A stretch of DNA of 64,000 nt from Candidatus Bathyarchaeia archaeon (GTDB lineage Archaea; Thermoproteota; Bathyarchaeia; Bathyarchaeales; Bathycorpusculaceae). The DNA is taken from the NCBI GenBank assembly GCA_041447175.1, contig CP166960.1, positions 1,380,519 through 1,444,518 of the forward strand, read 5' to 3'. Under the pieces are notes generated by a model. The model saw only the letters and a program-made list of their open reading frames with translations, had not been told where the DNA came from and did not search any database. Below, in pieces: positions 1 through 9,131 of this stretch. How positions within the stretch are numbered: position 1 is the first letter of the stretch; each line of letters starts with the position of its first letter. The position numbers were made by a program, and so were the translations under genes.

Positions 1-2624
1 ATGCCTGGGGTGTAGAGTATGAATAGTTGTAGGGCGAAGGAGGAGAGTATTGCGTACCAGAGGTATTTGTTTTTGAATATGCCGACTTTGAAGACGGGGT
101 ATTTGTAGGAACGTGAGGAGAGTGCGATGGCGAGTTCGATTAGGATCATGGCGGTTAGGAGTTGGGTGCGGGCTTCTAGGAGGTTGTATTCGCTGACCCA
201 GGGTTGATGCATAAAGTACGCTAAGAGGAGTAGTGTTGAGGTGAGTGCTGGGGATGCGACTAGGAAGGTTTTGATGTCGCGTGTGAATATGCTTTCTTTG
301 GGTTTGCGGGGTTTGCGTTCCATGAGGTCGGGGTCGCCGGGGTCTACGCCTAATGCGATGGCGGGTAAGCCGTCGGTGACTAGGTTCATCCAAAGCAGCT
401 GCACTGCAGTTAACGCTATAGCGGCACTGCTGACTGTGGCAGGGTCAGAGCCTGGAGTAAACGTTGCGGCCAGGGTTGGAACCAGGACGACGGCGATGAA
501 CATGACTAGGATTTCCATGATGTTGCACTGCAGCAAGTAAGTGAGGTATTTTTTGATGTTATCATAAATTTCCCTACCCTCCTTGACTGCTTTGACGATG
601 CTAGCAAAATTATCATCCGCCAAAACCATAGAAGCAGCCTCCTTGCTAACTTCCGTACCAGTGATACCCATAGCAATGCCAATGTCTGCTTTCTTAAGCG
701 CCGGAGCATCATTAACGCCATCACCAGTCATAGCCACAACTTGGTCCCGTTGCTTCCATGCTTGGACGATGCGCATTTTATGTTCAGGCGCAACCCGAGC
801 ATAGATAACCACGTTTTCGACTACGTCGAAGAGTTGTTGGTCGCTCATTTTTTCAAGTTCGGTGCCGGTGAGGACTTTGCCTTCAGTGCTGCCTTCACCC
901 AGTAGGTTGAGTTCTTTGGCGACTGCTGTGGCGGTTAGTTTATGGTCGCCTGTTATCATGACTACTCGGATGCCTGCTTTTCTGCAGATGGCGATGGCGT
1001 CTTTGACTTCGTTGCGGGGCGGGTCAATCATACCCATAATCCCCACAAAGATGAAGCCTTGCTCGATGGATTCATCAAATTCAGCCGCGCCTTTTGGCAG
1101 CTCTTTGTAGGCAAAACCCAAGTTTCGCAATGCCTGAAGCGCCATAGCTTCAGTGACTTTTCGCAGGTCGGCACGTTGCTCTTCGGTTAGTTTGACGACT
1201 TTACCATCTAGCAGAATCTGGGTGCATTTATCCAGCACAATTTCAGGTGCGCCCTTCATGTAGGCGAATTTTTGGTTTCCTGCCGTGTGGATGGTGGTCA
1301 TGCGTTTGCGTTCGCTGCTGAAGGGAACTTCTGCGATGCGGGGTTCTTGCTGGTCAAGTTCCTGCTTAGATAAACCAGCTTTTGCAGCGGTAACGATGAG
1401 GGCACCTTCAGTGGGATCGCCTTTCACGGTCCATTTCGGGGTTTGCTCATCTTTTTCAAGGGCAGAGTCGTTGCAGAGGGTGGCGATTTTTAGGAGTTTT
1501 TTGAGTTGTACGTCGGGGGTTACTTGTTTGTTTTCGATTTCAAAAGTGCCTTCCGGTGCATACCCGATGCCAGTGACTTTGACGGCGGTGTTGTTAGTGT
1601 AAATGCGTTGGACGGTCATTTCGCCTTTAGTCATGGTACCAGTTTTGTCGCTGCAGATGACGCTGGTACAGCCTAAGGTTTCTACAGCGGGCAACCGCTT
1701 TACGACGGTGTTGACTTTCGCCATGCGGTACATGCCAATGGCTAAGGCTCCCGTCACGATGGCGGGCAGCGCTTCGGGCACTGCGGCTACGGCGAGGCTG
1801 ACCGCCCACAAAACCATGTCCAACACAGGGCGTTGCTCAACCACAATGCCAACTGTAGCAACACCTACACAGACGGTGATGGCAAGGATGCCGATCCATT
1901 TACCCACTGAAGCCAAGCGACGCTCCAGCGGTGTCTGCTCGGTTGTGGTTGTTTGAACCATCTGGGCGATTTTGCCAAATTCAGTATCCATGCCTGTCGA
2001 GGTGACGACGGCTTTGGCTCTGCCAAAAGCGACGATGGTTCCAGTGTAGACCATGTTGCGGCGGTCGTTGAGTTGTGCGTTTTCGGGAAGAGGCGCCACC
2101 GATTTATCGACTGCGGCAGATTCGCCGGTTAATGCTGCTTCTTCCACCTTGAGGTTATGTGCTTCGATTAATCGTGAATCCGCAGGGATTTTGTCTCCCG
2201 TATAGAGCAGCAAAATGTCGCCGGGGACAAGCTGGTTGGCGGGAATTTTGACTTCTTTGCCTCCTCTTATGACAAGAGCCGTTGGGGCAGTCATTTTCTT
2301 TAGGGCTTCCACGGCTTTTTCGCTGCGGTATTCTTGTGTGAAGCCCAGAGTTGCGCTGGCTATGACTATGATTAAGATGATGATTGCGTCGACGGTTTCG
2401 CCGATGACTATTGAGAGCCCGGTGGCGACAAGCAGAATTATCATCAGCACATCGGTGAATTGGCCTAAGAACAGTTTGATTGGGGATTTGCCTTTTGCTT
2501 TTTTTAACTCGTTAAGGCCGTATGTGGATAGGCGGGTTTGGGCTTCGGTTGAATCTAAACCGTTTTCGCCGGTTTTGAGTTCTTCCATCGCTTCTTCAGG
2601 CTTTAATGAGTGCCAAAGCTTCAC
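1..2624 (-). CDS. P-type cation (probable Ca2+) ATPase, C-terminus cut off by window edge
   Basis: Membrane ATPase that would move cations, most likely Ca2+, out of the cell at the cost of ATP. Reverse-strand translation gives a cation-ATPase N-terminal domain (WHSLKPEEAM), the actuator motif LTGESAAVDK, the M4 motif PEALPA, the phosphorylation motif DKTGTMT with Asp326 (codon 1647-1649), the hinge motif TGDGVNDAPALKKADIG, and the M6 motif NLVTDGLPAIALG, which is typical of type II Ca2+ pumps. The GTG at 2624 is chosen because the family's N-terminal WHSL segment lies upstream of the first ATG (2588) and an in-frame stop lies just before it. About 874 residues are visible; the last membrane helices run off position 1. 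Ion specificity (Ca2+ versus Na+ or Mn2+) is inferred from motifs only. Confidence 0.95.
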   Translation of the reverse strand, partial: MKLWHSLKPEEAMEELKTGENGLDSTEAQTRLSTYGLNELKKAKGKSPIKLFLGQFTDVLMIILLVATGLSIVIGETVDAIIILIIVIASATLGFTQEYRSEKAVEALKKMTAPTALVIRGGKEVKIPANQLVPGDILLLYTGDKIPADSRLIEAHNLKVEEAALTGESAAVDKSVAPLPENAQLNDRRNMVYTGTIVAFGRAKAVVTSTGMDTEFGKIAQMVQTTTTEQTPLERRLASVGKWIGILAITVCVGVATVGIVVEQRPVLDMVLWAVSLAVAAVPEALPAIVTGALAIGMYRMAKVNTVVKRLPAVETLGCTSVICSDKTGTMTKGEMTVQRIYTNNTAVKVTGIGYAPEGTFEIENKQVTPDVQLKKLLKIATLCNDSALEKDEQTPKWTVKGDPTEGALIVTAAKAGLSKQELDQQEPRIAEVPFSSERKRMTTIHTAGNQKFAYMKGAPEIVLDKCTQILLDGKVVKLTEEQRADLRKVTEAMALQALRNLGFAYKELPKGAAEFDESIEQGFIFVGIMGMIDPPRNEVKDAIAICRKAGIRVVMITGDHKLTATAVAKELNLLGEGSTEGKVLTGTELEKMSDQQLFDVVENVVIYARVAPEHKMRIVQAWKQRDQVVAMTGDGVNDAPALKKADIGIAMGITGTEVSKEAASMVLADDNFASIVKAVKEGREIYDNIKKYLTYLLQCNIMEILVMFIAVVLVPTLAATFTPGSDPATVSSAAIALTAVQLLWMNLVTDGLPAIALGVDPGDPDLMERKPRKPKESIFTRDIKTFLVASPALTSTLLLLAYFMHQPWVSEYNLLEARTQLLTAMILIELAIALSSRSYKYPVFKVGIFKNKYLWYAILSSFALQLFILYTPG

Positions 2625-2850
2625 TAGTTACAACCCCAGTTTCAGCTAAACGTTCACCTCAGCCCCTATAGCTTTTTCTGAAAAAACCGTCCTGATTTAA
2701 TTTTGAGTTTGCCGTTTGTGTTTAAAAAATCCCCTGAGGAGAAGTGTTTGGATGAAGGATAAGCTACTTTATTTCAGGGAGTGTAAGATTGCTGCTTAAG
2801 TCTTATATGTGAAAATGATAAAACTATCAGTACAATCAGAAGGCGAAAAC

Positions 2851-3581
2851 ATGACCAAAAACATACAAGCCTTAGCGCTTGTAGGAGTATGTGCCGTTTT
2901 GGTGATAGCCAACGTAGCAAGCATCGCATACTATAACCCACTGGTTGCAGACAAAGAGTCTCAAATTTCCTCCTTGAACATGCAAGCAATCTCGACACAG
3001 TCCCAGATTTCGGACCTTCAAAACCAAAAGGAAACCTTGCAAAACGAGGTCTCTGCACTAAACAGCGAAATCGTGCGTCTTAACGGAGTGATTGAAGATC
3101 TGAAAAACCAAGCAGCCCAAAGAGACTCAGAGATGGCAAACAAAGACAGATATATTGACGGCTTAAACAGTCAAATTCGAAGTTTGGCTGATGAAGTGAA
3201 CAACTTGAATAGCCAAGTTTCAAATCTGGGCGGTCAAATTACCCGGTTAAGGTCGGCAAATATAGTTACGGCTTTGGGGGCTAATGAGATTTTGAATTCA
3301 ACACCGCATCACCTCTACATATCTGGTTCGGTCATAAACACGGGTGGCGGAATGGCGTACGATGCAGGTTTGCAGTGGTTGCATATACCGTGGCGGGGGA
3401 GTTAGCGATTAACATGACCGTTCCGTTCTCGGGCACGTTTGGCAGTGGTCCAGGCGAGAGCAGCTCAGTGCAGCTTTCAATGGTGGGTACTGCAGAGGAA
3501 GTTAATGTGAGGGTCAACATATTCCACGAAGGCGTTTTGGGGTCTTGGGAAATCACGCCTGTTTGGAAAAACCCTCCATAA
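2851..3581 (+). pseudogene. membrane-anchored coiled-coil protein, frameshifted
   Basis: An N-terminal hydrophobic anchor (residues about 5-27) is followed by a long heptad-rich coiled coil (about 32-140, many SQIS/LNSQ repeats) and a small beta-rich domain (HLYISGSVINTGGGMAYDAG). The frame breaks at 3375: the first frame ends at 3405 after LQWLHIPWRGS, while the frame starting at 3375 continues sensibly (VVAYTVAGELAINMTV ... WEITPVWKNPP) to a stop at 3581. Adding one G at 3375/3376 restores a single protein of about 243 residues. Start ATG 2851 has AGAAGGCG upstream; an earlier in-frame GTG at 2809 lacks one. Either a real one-base deletion or a sequencing undercall. Cell-surface role inferred; no specific function recognised. 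Confidence 0.75.
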
Positions 3582-3768
3582 CCCACTTTTATTTGGAAAC
3601 CTTGCGCATTTTTTCAGTTGGGTCGAAAGGTTCTTAAGTGAATAGGTCTTTCTCCTAACGGCAACAGCATCCAATTCACAGTTAAGCATAAGACATGCCT
3701 TATTCTGGAAATAGGCGGTTTGTGCGAACTGAAAAGGTTAAAATACTCGAATAGAGAGGTGAAAAGAT

Positions 3769-4086
3769 ATGGAAAACATATACGCAGCAATGCTCCTTCA
3801 TAAGGCAGGTAAAGAAATAAACGAAGAAACCGTTACTGCAGTTCTAAACGCCGCAGGCGTCACCATTGACGCAGTCCAAGTTAAAGCCCTTGTTGCTTCA
3901 CTCTCTGAGGTTAACATTGACGAGGCAATCAAAGCAGCACCAACCATGATGGCCGCGGCTCCAGTTGCAGCAGCACCAGCAGCAGAATCAAAACCAGCCG
4001 CTCCAAAGGAAGAGAAGAAGAAAGCTGAAGACGAGAAAGCCAAAGAAGAAGCAGCACTTGAAGGATTAGGCGCTCTATTCGGTTAA
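3769..4086 (+). CDS. rpl12: 50S ribosomal protein P1/L12
   Basis: Archaeal stalk protein that forms dimers on L10 (P0) and recruits translation factors. The 105-residue protein has the helical N-terminal dimerisation domain ([20 protein letters not shown]), an Ala/Pro-rich hinge (about residues 61-85), a charged Lys/Glu segment and the conserved factor-binding tail ending GLGALFG. The SD sequence GAGGTGAAAAG lies directly before the ATG, and a TATA-like TTAAAATA is near 3738, so the leader is short. It is not next to L10, which lies 40 kb away as the last gene of its operon; archaea usually keep them adjacent. Confidence 0.97.
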   Translation: MENIYAAMLLHKAGKEINEETVTAVLNAAGVTIDAVQVKALVASLSEVNIDEAIKAAPTMMAAAPVAAAPAAESKPAAPKEEKKKAEDEKAKEEAALEGLGALFG

Positions 4087-4304
4087 ACGCCAACCTTTCC
4101 ATTTTTAAATTTCTTTTTCACACCCAAGAAAATTAGTTATTTTCGTTAATCAAAAAAGGTTCTTGAAGTGGTCAGCAGTAGGCTTAATTTTTCAGTAACA
4201 GCCACATTTTTCAATGTACACAGGTGAAAAGCAGACAAACAGCAAAACCTGAACTCAGTTACAAACTGGCAACTAAAAAGGGGAAGTGGCGTAAAAAAGG
4301 AAAT

Positions 4305-5405
4305 TTAGGCAGTTGGTGGGATAGAGGAGTTTTCTGGTTGTGCTGGTTGAGGCTCGGGCACAGGCGCAGCGGGTTCGATTTTTGGAGTTTTGCCTCGCTC
4401 AAGAGCCATCTTTACTAAAACTACGGGCAACCAGCCCAGCAGAATAGGCAACGTCGCGGGTAACGCGGGAACAGGAAGAGCAGCAGTTAACTCTGGATTG
4501 AGCAGTATAAGCTCAAACAAGCCAAAAGAAAACGCCATTAGTAACAGCGAAATGACTGCGGTTTTTCTGTTGTACTTCTTCATCGTCTGACTAGCCAGTA
4601 CCCCCGCGAAAAAGAAGTCGCCTAAACCTAACTGGGTAATTCGGATGCCTCCCTCTAAGAATACAAGGGGAATTGTGGGAAACGCCACCAAAACGGGGAG
4701 ACCAAGCCCTGAGATGTGCTGGGCTGCAACCACCATGGTTTGGGTGACCCAGACTAGAATGATATCCATGCCTGTGAGAAGACCTGCAAAAATGAAGGTG
4801 GTTTTCCAGTTGAACAGGCTGCTTAGGTAAATCACGATGAGTATAGCGAAGGTTATGCCGTAAACATCCAGCAAGTAAGGGAACCACAAACTAGTGGAGC
4901 TGAAGAAGGCAAAAAGCATCAGAAACAGCACCGGCGGCAGTGCAGCCAGATACCAACGTTGACCTTTACTGGGGGAAATTCGGGAGTATATTAAAGCAAA
5001 AAGTGCAGTTGCAGCCAAACAGGTGAACGCGAGGATGCCAAAGAATTTCAGGTCTGCAGGCATCACGCCCAGAAAAGCTGCGACGATTGCTAAAACGCTG
5101 GCGACGACAAAGCCTAAACAGTAAAGCGCCGTAAAATGCGGTCTTAAGTCGGAGAAGGCGTAGGTGACCATGAACAAGAGTGAACTGTAGCTGAACAGGA
5201 AAAGCGCTAAAATAGCCATGCTAGGTATAAACACCATGATAGAGACGGCAACACCAATCATTATGACAAGCAAAGCAGAGTCACTGTTTTTAAATTCGCG
5301 TTCTTCAACGGTGGCTTTCAGCTTCTTTTCTGCTTTGCTTCCAAGGGTCATGGCTACAAATGTTACTATGAACAGTATTGTGGGCATTAAGATATCAAAG
5401 TTCAT
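4305..5405 (-). CDS. presenilin/signal-peptide-peptidase-like intramembrane aspartyl protease (family A22)
   Basis: About nine transmembrane helices in 366 residues and a Pro-rich cytoplasmic tail. Three A22 signatures occur in the right order: the first catalytic Asp in GMDIILVWVTQTM (Asp214), the GxGD motif as LGLGD (Asp263), and the PAL motif as PALP (313-316). In known members the two aspartates cleave substrates inside the membrane and PAL shapes the active site. Archaeal homologues are annotated as presenilin-like A22 proteases; substrates are unknown. The start is uncertain: ATG 5405 is used, with TTG 5423 in frame upstream. It stands alone between L12 and a zinc-ribbon gene, so context gives no substrate. 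Confidence 0.85.
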   Translation of the reverse strand: MNFDILMPTILFIVTFVAMTLGSKAEKKLKATVEEREFKNSDSALLVIMIGVAVSIMVFIPSMAILALFLFSYSSLLFMVTYAFSDLRPHFTALYCLGFVVASVLAIVAAFLGVMPADLKFFGILAFTCLAATALFALIYSRISPSKGQRWYLAALPPVLFLMLFAFFSSTSLWFPYLLDVYGITFAILIVIYLSSLFNWKTTFIFAGLLTGMDIILVWVTQTMVVAAQHISGLGLPVLVAFPTIPLVFLEGGIRITQLGLGDFFFAGVLASQTMKKYNRKTAVISLLLMAFSFGLFELILLNPELTAALPVPALPATLPILLGWLPVVLVKMALERGKTPKIEPAAPVPEPQPAQPENSSIPPTA

Positions 5406-5538
5406 AGAAGTCAAACTCGCCAACAGACATTTAATCCTTACTCAAATCAAAAACACATTGACATGTCAACACGATGCAGAAATGTAAAAAATAAAGACGA
5501 AATAGAGGATTAACGAAGTAAGATGTTAGCTAATTAGC

Positions 5539-5679
5539 TTAATATCTCCGTGGTGGTCTTCGTTTAGCGTAGCACTCACGACAGTAAACTGGCCTACTAC
5601 CATCAGGCTTAAAAGGAACCTCACATTCCTTCCCACAGTCAGAACAAGTCGCCTTGTGCATCTCTCTTGGATATGACAT
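5539..5679 (-). CDS. small zinc-ribbon protein
   Basis: A 46-residue protein with two CxxC knuckles, CSDCGK and CREC, separated by CEVPFKPDGSRPVY. This spacing matches the short probable-zinc-ribbon family (CxxCG ... VPF.P...RPVYC..C) found in bacteria and archaea. It should bind one Zn2+; nucleic-acid or protein contact is possible but unproven. The ATG at 5679 is preceded by AGGAAGTG; a longer frame to 5727 has no better site. A TATA-like AAGTTTAAACC lies near 5750. A longer paralogue is encoded at 6002-6289 in the same orientation. Confidence 0.8.
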   Translation of the reverse strand: MSYPREMHKATCSDCGKECEVPFKPDGSRPVYCRECYAKRRPPRRY

Positions 5680-6001
5680 TACTTTTTCACTTCCTGTTAC
5701 GTTTGGTGCAAACTTATTTTTTTGCACAACCCAATACGTGCAAGCTCAGGTTTAAACTTATCCATACAGCTGAACAGATGTTCTATAGAATTTGAGCCGT
5801 TCCAAGCAAAGATAAAGCAAGAGTAAACCTAAAACCGCTTCAGAATTATTTTTGAGAAAATATCAGCCAAAAAACCTTCGCACATTCAGGCAATCAGCGA
5901 AAAAGGGAATTACCGCTGATGGCATCACAAACACAAAACCCCTCTCTGAGACCGATAGACCCCACCTGGGACATGATGCATCAGCGAAGAAACACCCTTT
6001 T
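5680..6001. other. intergenic region between the two zinc-ribbon genes
   Basis: No credible gene. It holds the promoter of the 5539-5679 gene on the minus strand and A-rich sequence. Short imperfect GATG/CATC inverted repeats occur around 5918-5978, but I could not fold them into a recognised RNA. Confidence 0.4.
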
Positions 6002-6289
6002 TTATGGTGCTGGAGTAAACTTGTGGAAAGCCCCAGCGGACTCAGCCTCTTTACGTGCAAACCCGGTATCCCGTCGCCTTGCCCAACCTTCTTTGCCGAT
6101 GACAATTGGAGTTGGAGCGGGAGCTGAATCGTTCTTGCGTGGCGGACGGTTCGTGTTTGCGGGTTTCTTGCTGTGCTTAGAGAAACATTCCTTACAGTAA
6201 ACAGGCTTGCCTTCAGTCGGCTTGAATGGAACCAACGCAATTTTTCCACAGTCAGTGCATTTTGCTTCAAACATTGTTTTCTGCGACAT
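6002..6289 (-). CDS. zinc-ribbon protein, paralogue of the 5539-5679 product
   Basis: A 95-residue protein whose first 40 residues are a zinc ribbon: CTDCGK, then VPFKPTEGKPVYCKEC. The remaining 55 residues are basic and Pro/Ala-rich and look disordered (NRPPRKNDSAPAPTP). The SD sequence GAGGTGAAAAG is immediately upstream of ATG 6289. Same family and orientation as the shorter neighbour, so probably a local duplication with a tail added to one copy. The basic tail fits nucleic-acid binding, which is inference. Confidence 0.8.
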   Translation of the reverse strand: MSQKTMFEAKCTDCGKIALVPFKPTEGKPVYCKECFSKHSKKPANTNRPPRKNDSAPAPTPIVIGKEGWARRRDTGFARKEAESAGAFHKFTPAP

Positions 6290-6452
6290 CTTTTCACCTC
6301 GATTAAATTGACAGGTAATTGAAAAGCAATTATTTCAATTATCATCCCAGCAGAGAAGACGCGGCAAACTTAAAGGTTATCATCCTGTTCAACAAAAAAC
6401 CTCATGCATTGAACAAAAGCACAATCAAACTAGCTCTCCAAAACAGCCAAAA

Positions 6453-7313
6453 TCATGCAGATTCTACAAACTGCACATTCAGCACAGCCAACGTCGCCAA
6501 AAATGCTTCTTCAGTCCGCACCGTTTCGGTTCCCTGCCCAGGCACCGTGTTTAAAACATAATTCACCAAGTCATTCAAGTTTACGCCTTCATCACGCGCA
6601 ATTTCATGCAGCCCCTTTGAGGGGGCTCCGAACAGAACAAGGATGCTTTGGGCTTTTTTCCAACTCACATGAAGCCGCGCGGCGGCGTCTTGAAGCCGAG
6701 TTGCAAACTTGGAGGTGCCCAGAGTTAGGTCGAATTTTCTTCGTTTAAGTAACTCAACAAGACCACCCTTCACCACTGAAACTGTGTAACCCCAGTAGTC
6801 AGGCGCTGCTTCACGGTCAGCAACTTGAACCTCCACGGGAGCAACCGTTTTGATGACCTGCACAGTTAAACGTTTGTCAAGGGCAGCCTGCACGTTTGGA
6901 AGCAAAACCAGTTTTTCCACGCCGATGTCCACCAAGGTGCCCGCTTTTGATTTGGAAACAGCCACGCCTTCACGAAACTCACCCATCCGCAAATCACGAA
7001 GCTTACTTTGTAGCGGATGATGCGGCGTACGTAAAGGCGGCAAAATCCCCGCGTACTGCAATTCAGGTTGCAACCCAAAAAGGCGCTTGCGCAGATACTG
7101 GGGCGTCTCCATGTAACGCAGCAAAAGCGCAATCAGGTCCAAGTCACGGCTCTGATTGGCTTTGAGGTCGTCAACGTAAACGATGATTTCGTCCACGCGG
7201 AATATCGCGGCGGCGCGTCCGATGAAGCCGATTTTGGAGGTTTTTTCGCGCAGGTGCGGTGTGTCGGCTATAAATGAGGCGGGAATTGCTACAGCCAACC
7301 GATGCTTTGCCAT
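6453..7313 (-). CDS. SPOUT-superfamily RNA methyltransferase (putative rRNA uridine-N3 methyltransferase family)
   Basis: 286 residues resembling the COG2106/Methyltrn_RNA_3 family (SPOUT1/C9orf114-like). Features: the N-terminal AVAIPASFIADTPHLREKT typical of the family, an inserted OB-like domain in the middle (about 110-190), and the trefoil-knot SAM-binding end with LVLFGAPSKGLHEI followed by NTVPGQGTETVRTEEA, the usual knot-loop signature. The start at ATG 7313 (MAKHRL) fits the family better than the upstream ATG at 7328. Transcribed divergently from the isomerase at 7407. The exact target base is not determined. Confidence 0.88.
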   Translation of the reverse strand: MAKHRLAVAIPASFIADTPHLREKTSKIGFIGRAAAIFRVDEIIVYVDDLKANQSRDLDLIALLLRYMETPQYLRKRLFGLQPELQYAGILPPLRTPHHPLQSKLRDLRMGEFREGVAVSKSKAGTLVDIGVEKLVLLPNVQAALDKRLTVQVIKTVAPVEVQVADREAAPDYWGYTVSVVKGGLVELLKRRKFDLTLGTSKFATRLQDAAARLHVSWKKAQSILVLFGAPSKGLHEIARDEGVNLNDLVNYVLNTVPGQGTETVRTEEAFLATLAVLNVQFVESA

Positions 7314-7406
7314 GTTTATCACGTACATCTGAGCGAAGCAGACGTCCAGATTATAGATTCAAAAACCAAATATAAATCTACAGAGATTGTGTTCGTGGAG
7401 ATACCG

Positions 7407-8513
7407 TTGACAAGTTCGATTCTTGACGATTTGGCAGGTATGCAGAAGATCGACAAACAAAACGCGGTCGACTTCTACGTTAAAGCCGCCAGCCACTACA
7501 GGGAATCAGCCGCGAACGCAGCAAAAATAAAACCGGATTATCCAACGCCTGAAAACGTGATTTTGGCGGGTATGGGCGGCTCCGCAATAGGCGGCGAACT
7601 GCTCAAAGATTACACGCGCGCCACCATCAAGGTGCCTATAGAAATCAGCCGTGAATATCACCTGCCCGCGTATGCAGACGAGAAAAGCCTCGTGGTTTTG
7701 GCGAGTTACTCGGGCGACACCGAGGAAACGCTCAGCAGCTTTGTGGATGCCCTCCGCCGGGGATGCATGGTTTTCTGTGTGAGTTCAGGCGGCAAACTCA
7801 TCAAATACGCCCAGAAACTTAACGTGCCCCATCTGCAGGTGCGTGCAGATATGCCGCCGCGTTCCGCTATGCCTCACATGTTCATGCCTCTGCTGTCATG
7901 CATGGAAAAGCTGGGTATGATACCCGATTTTTCTGCAGAGTTCACAGAGACCGTATCGCTTTTGGAAAAAATAAGTGCCGAGAATGAACCAAGCAAACCC
8001 GCCAGCAACAACTTTGCCAAGACATTGGCATTGAACCTGAATGGCGTCACCCCAGTGGTTTATGGGTTTGGCATCTATCGTGGCGCATCGTTACGCTACA
8101 AACAGCAAATTAACGAAAATGCTAAGATGCCCGCCAAATGTGAAAGCTTTAGCGAACTAAATCACAACGAGACTATGGGTTGGGAAGGCGCCAAAGAACT
8201 CGCCAAAAACTTTGGGGTGGTTTTTCTGCGTGACAAAGCCGAGCCAGTTGAGATTACTAGCCGCATCGAAACCACCAAAGCTTTGATGCAGCCTTCGATG
8301 CAGAAGATGTTTGAGGTTTGGGCGCAGGGAGAAAGCTGCCTTGCCAAGATGCTCAGCACCATTCTGGTGGGTGACTTCACCAGCATCTACCTTGCTATGC
8401 TTCGCAACGTGGATCCCACTCCAGTGGACACGGTTACGGTGATGAAGGAAAAAATCGAGCAAAACGGCGTAAAACAAAAAATCCTTCAGGAACTGGAAAA
8501 GTTCGCAAAATAG
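7407..8513 (+). CDS. bifunctional phosphoglucose/phosphomannose isomerase
   Basis: Interconverts glucose-6-P or mannose-6-P with fructose-6-P in the cytoplasm, feeding glycolysis/gluconeogenesis and sugar-nucleotide synthesis. The 368-residue protein carries two SIS folds: ILAGMGGSAIGGELL and VVLASYSGDTEETLSS in the first, and a second domain ending with ELNHNETMGWEG, a signature of the archaeal PGI/PMI family. A GGAG six bases before TTG 7407 decides the start; GTG 7389 and 7395 are less well placed. Separated from the SPOUT gene by a shared divergent promoter region. Confidence 0.92.
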   Translation: MTSSILDDLAGMQKIDKQNAVDFYVKAASHYRESAANAAKIKPDYPTPENVILAGMGGSAIGGELLKDYTRATIKVPIEISREYHLPAYADEKSLVVLASYSGDTEETLSSFVDALRRGCMVFCVSSGGKLIKYAQKLNVPHLQVRADMPPRSAMPHMFMPLLSCMEKLGMIPDFSAEFTETVSLLEKISAENEPSKPASNNFAKTLALNLNGVTPVVYGFGIYRGASLRYKQQINENAKMPAKCESFSELNHNETMGWEGAKELAKNFGVVFLRDKAEPVEITSRIETTKALMQPSMQKMFEVWAQGESCLAKMLSTILVGDFTSIYLAMLRNVDPTPVDTVTVMKEKIEQNGVKQKILQELEKFAK

Positions 8514-8561
8514 TCGCCGCAGCCGCAGGTTTAGGCTTTGGAAAAGCTTAACCGCTGAAGC

Positions 8562-9128
8562 GTGAATAGAAATGTGAGTTGGATGGAAACCATGCGTGGG
8601 AGTCACATTTCGAGTTCCCGCTTGTTTCTGTATTTAGGAATTGCACTTGTCGCAATAGCGGTTGTTTTGTTTCCAACGCGGATTCCCCTTCAGGCTCAAC
8701 CCAGAGATGTAGACTACTTCGGGGTGGGGTGGCTTTTTGCACCCATAGTCGGCGTCTGGGGATTAGCAAGCGTTGTTCTGGGGCTGGTGCAGTCTTCGGC
8801 GCCTAAAAGAAAAATCGAAAGTTACCTTTTGCCTCTTTTGGCATTTGTCAGCGTCAGCTTGGCATACGCCGCTTATTTGGCGGTGTTTTTTGGTTCAGGC
8901 ATAGGGTTAAGCGTTGGAAGAGGCGAACCGTTTTTCTGGCTATACTTCGGCTTGATTCTTGCCCCCAGCCTACTAATGTATGCTTCCGCGGGGAAGTATC
9001 TGCGGACAAAAACAGAAACAGGTGTTATTTTCGGAAACAAAAAATTGAGGACAGCCGCGTTTGTGTTGCTGGCTGCGGTGCCCTTGTCTTACACGGGCGG
9101 GTTCTTTCTTTTGATGCTGCTGCTTTAG
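8562..9128 (+). CDS. four-helix membrane protein of unknown function
   Basis: 188 residues with hydrophobic segments around 22-42, 55-78, 88-112, 120-140 and 160-186. I do not recognise the family. Several in-frame starts exist (GTG 8562, GTG 8574, ATG 8583, ATG 8592); the N-terminus is uncertain. Downstream of the isomerase with 48 bp between them and convergent with the inositol phosphate synthase gene, with only 3 bp separating the stops. Confidence 0.65.
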   Translation: MNRNVSWMETMRGSHISSSRLFLYLGIALVAIAVVLFPTRIPLQAQPRDVDYFGVGWLFAPIVGVWGLASVVLGLVQSSAPKRKIESYLLPLLAFVSVSLAYAAYLAVFFGSGIGLSVGRGEPFFWLYFGLILAPSLLMYASAGKYLRTKTETGVIFGNKKLRTAAFVLLAAVPLSYTGGFFLLMLLL

Positions 9129-9131
9129 CAG

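Noticed and set aside
241-1956. Several plus-strand frames of 60-117 codons
   Set aside because: They lie opposite the P-type ATPase, whose motifs are clear on the minus strand.
5863-6345. 160-codon minus-strand frame
   Set aside because: Overlaps the zinc-ribbon gene, whose Cys motifs and SD are clear; amino-acid composition is that of a shadow frame.
8157-8606. 149-codon minus-strand frame
   Set aside because: Antisense shadow of the isomerase 3' end, His/Phe/Leu-rich with no domain.
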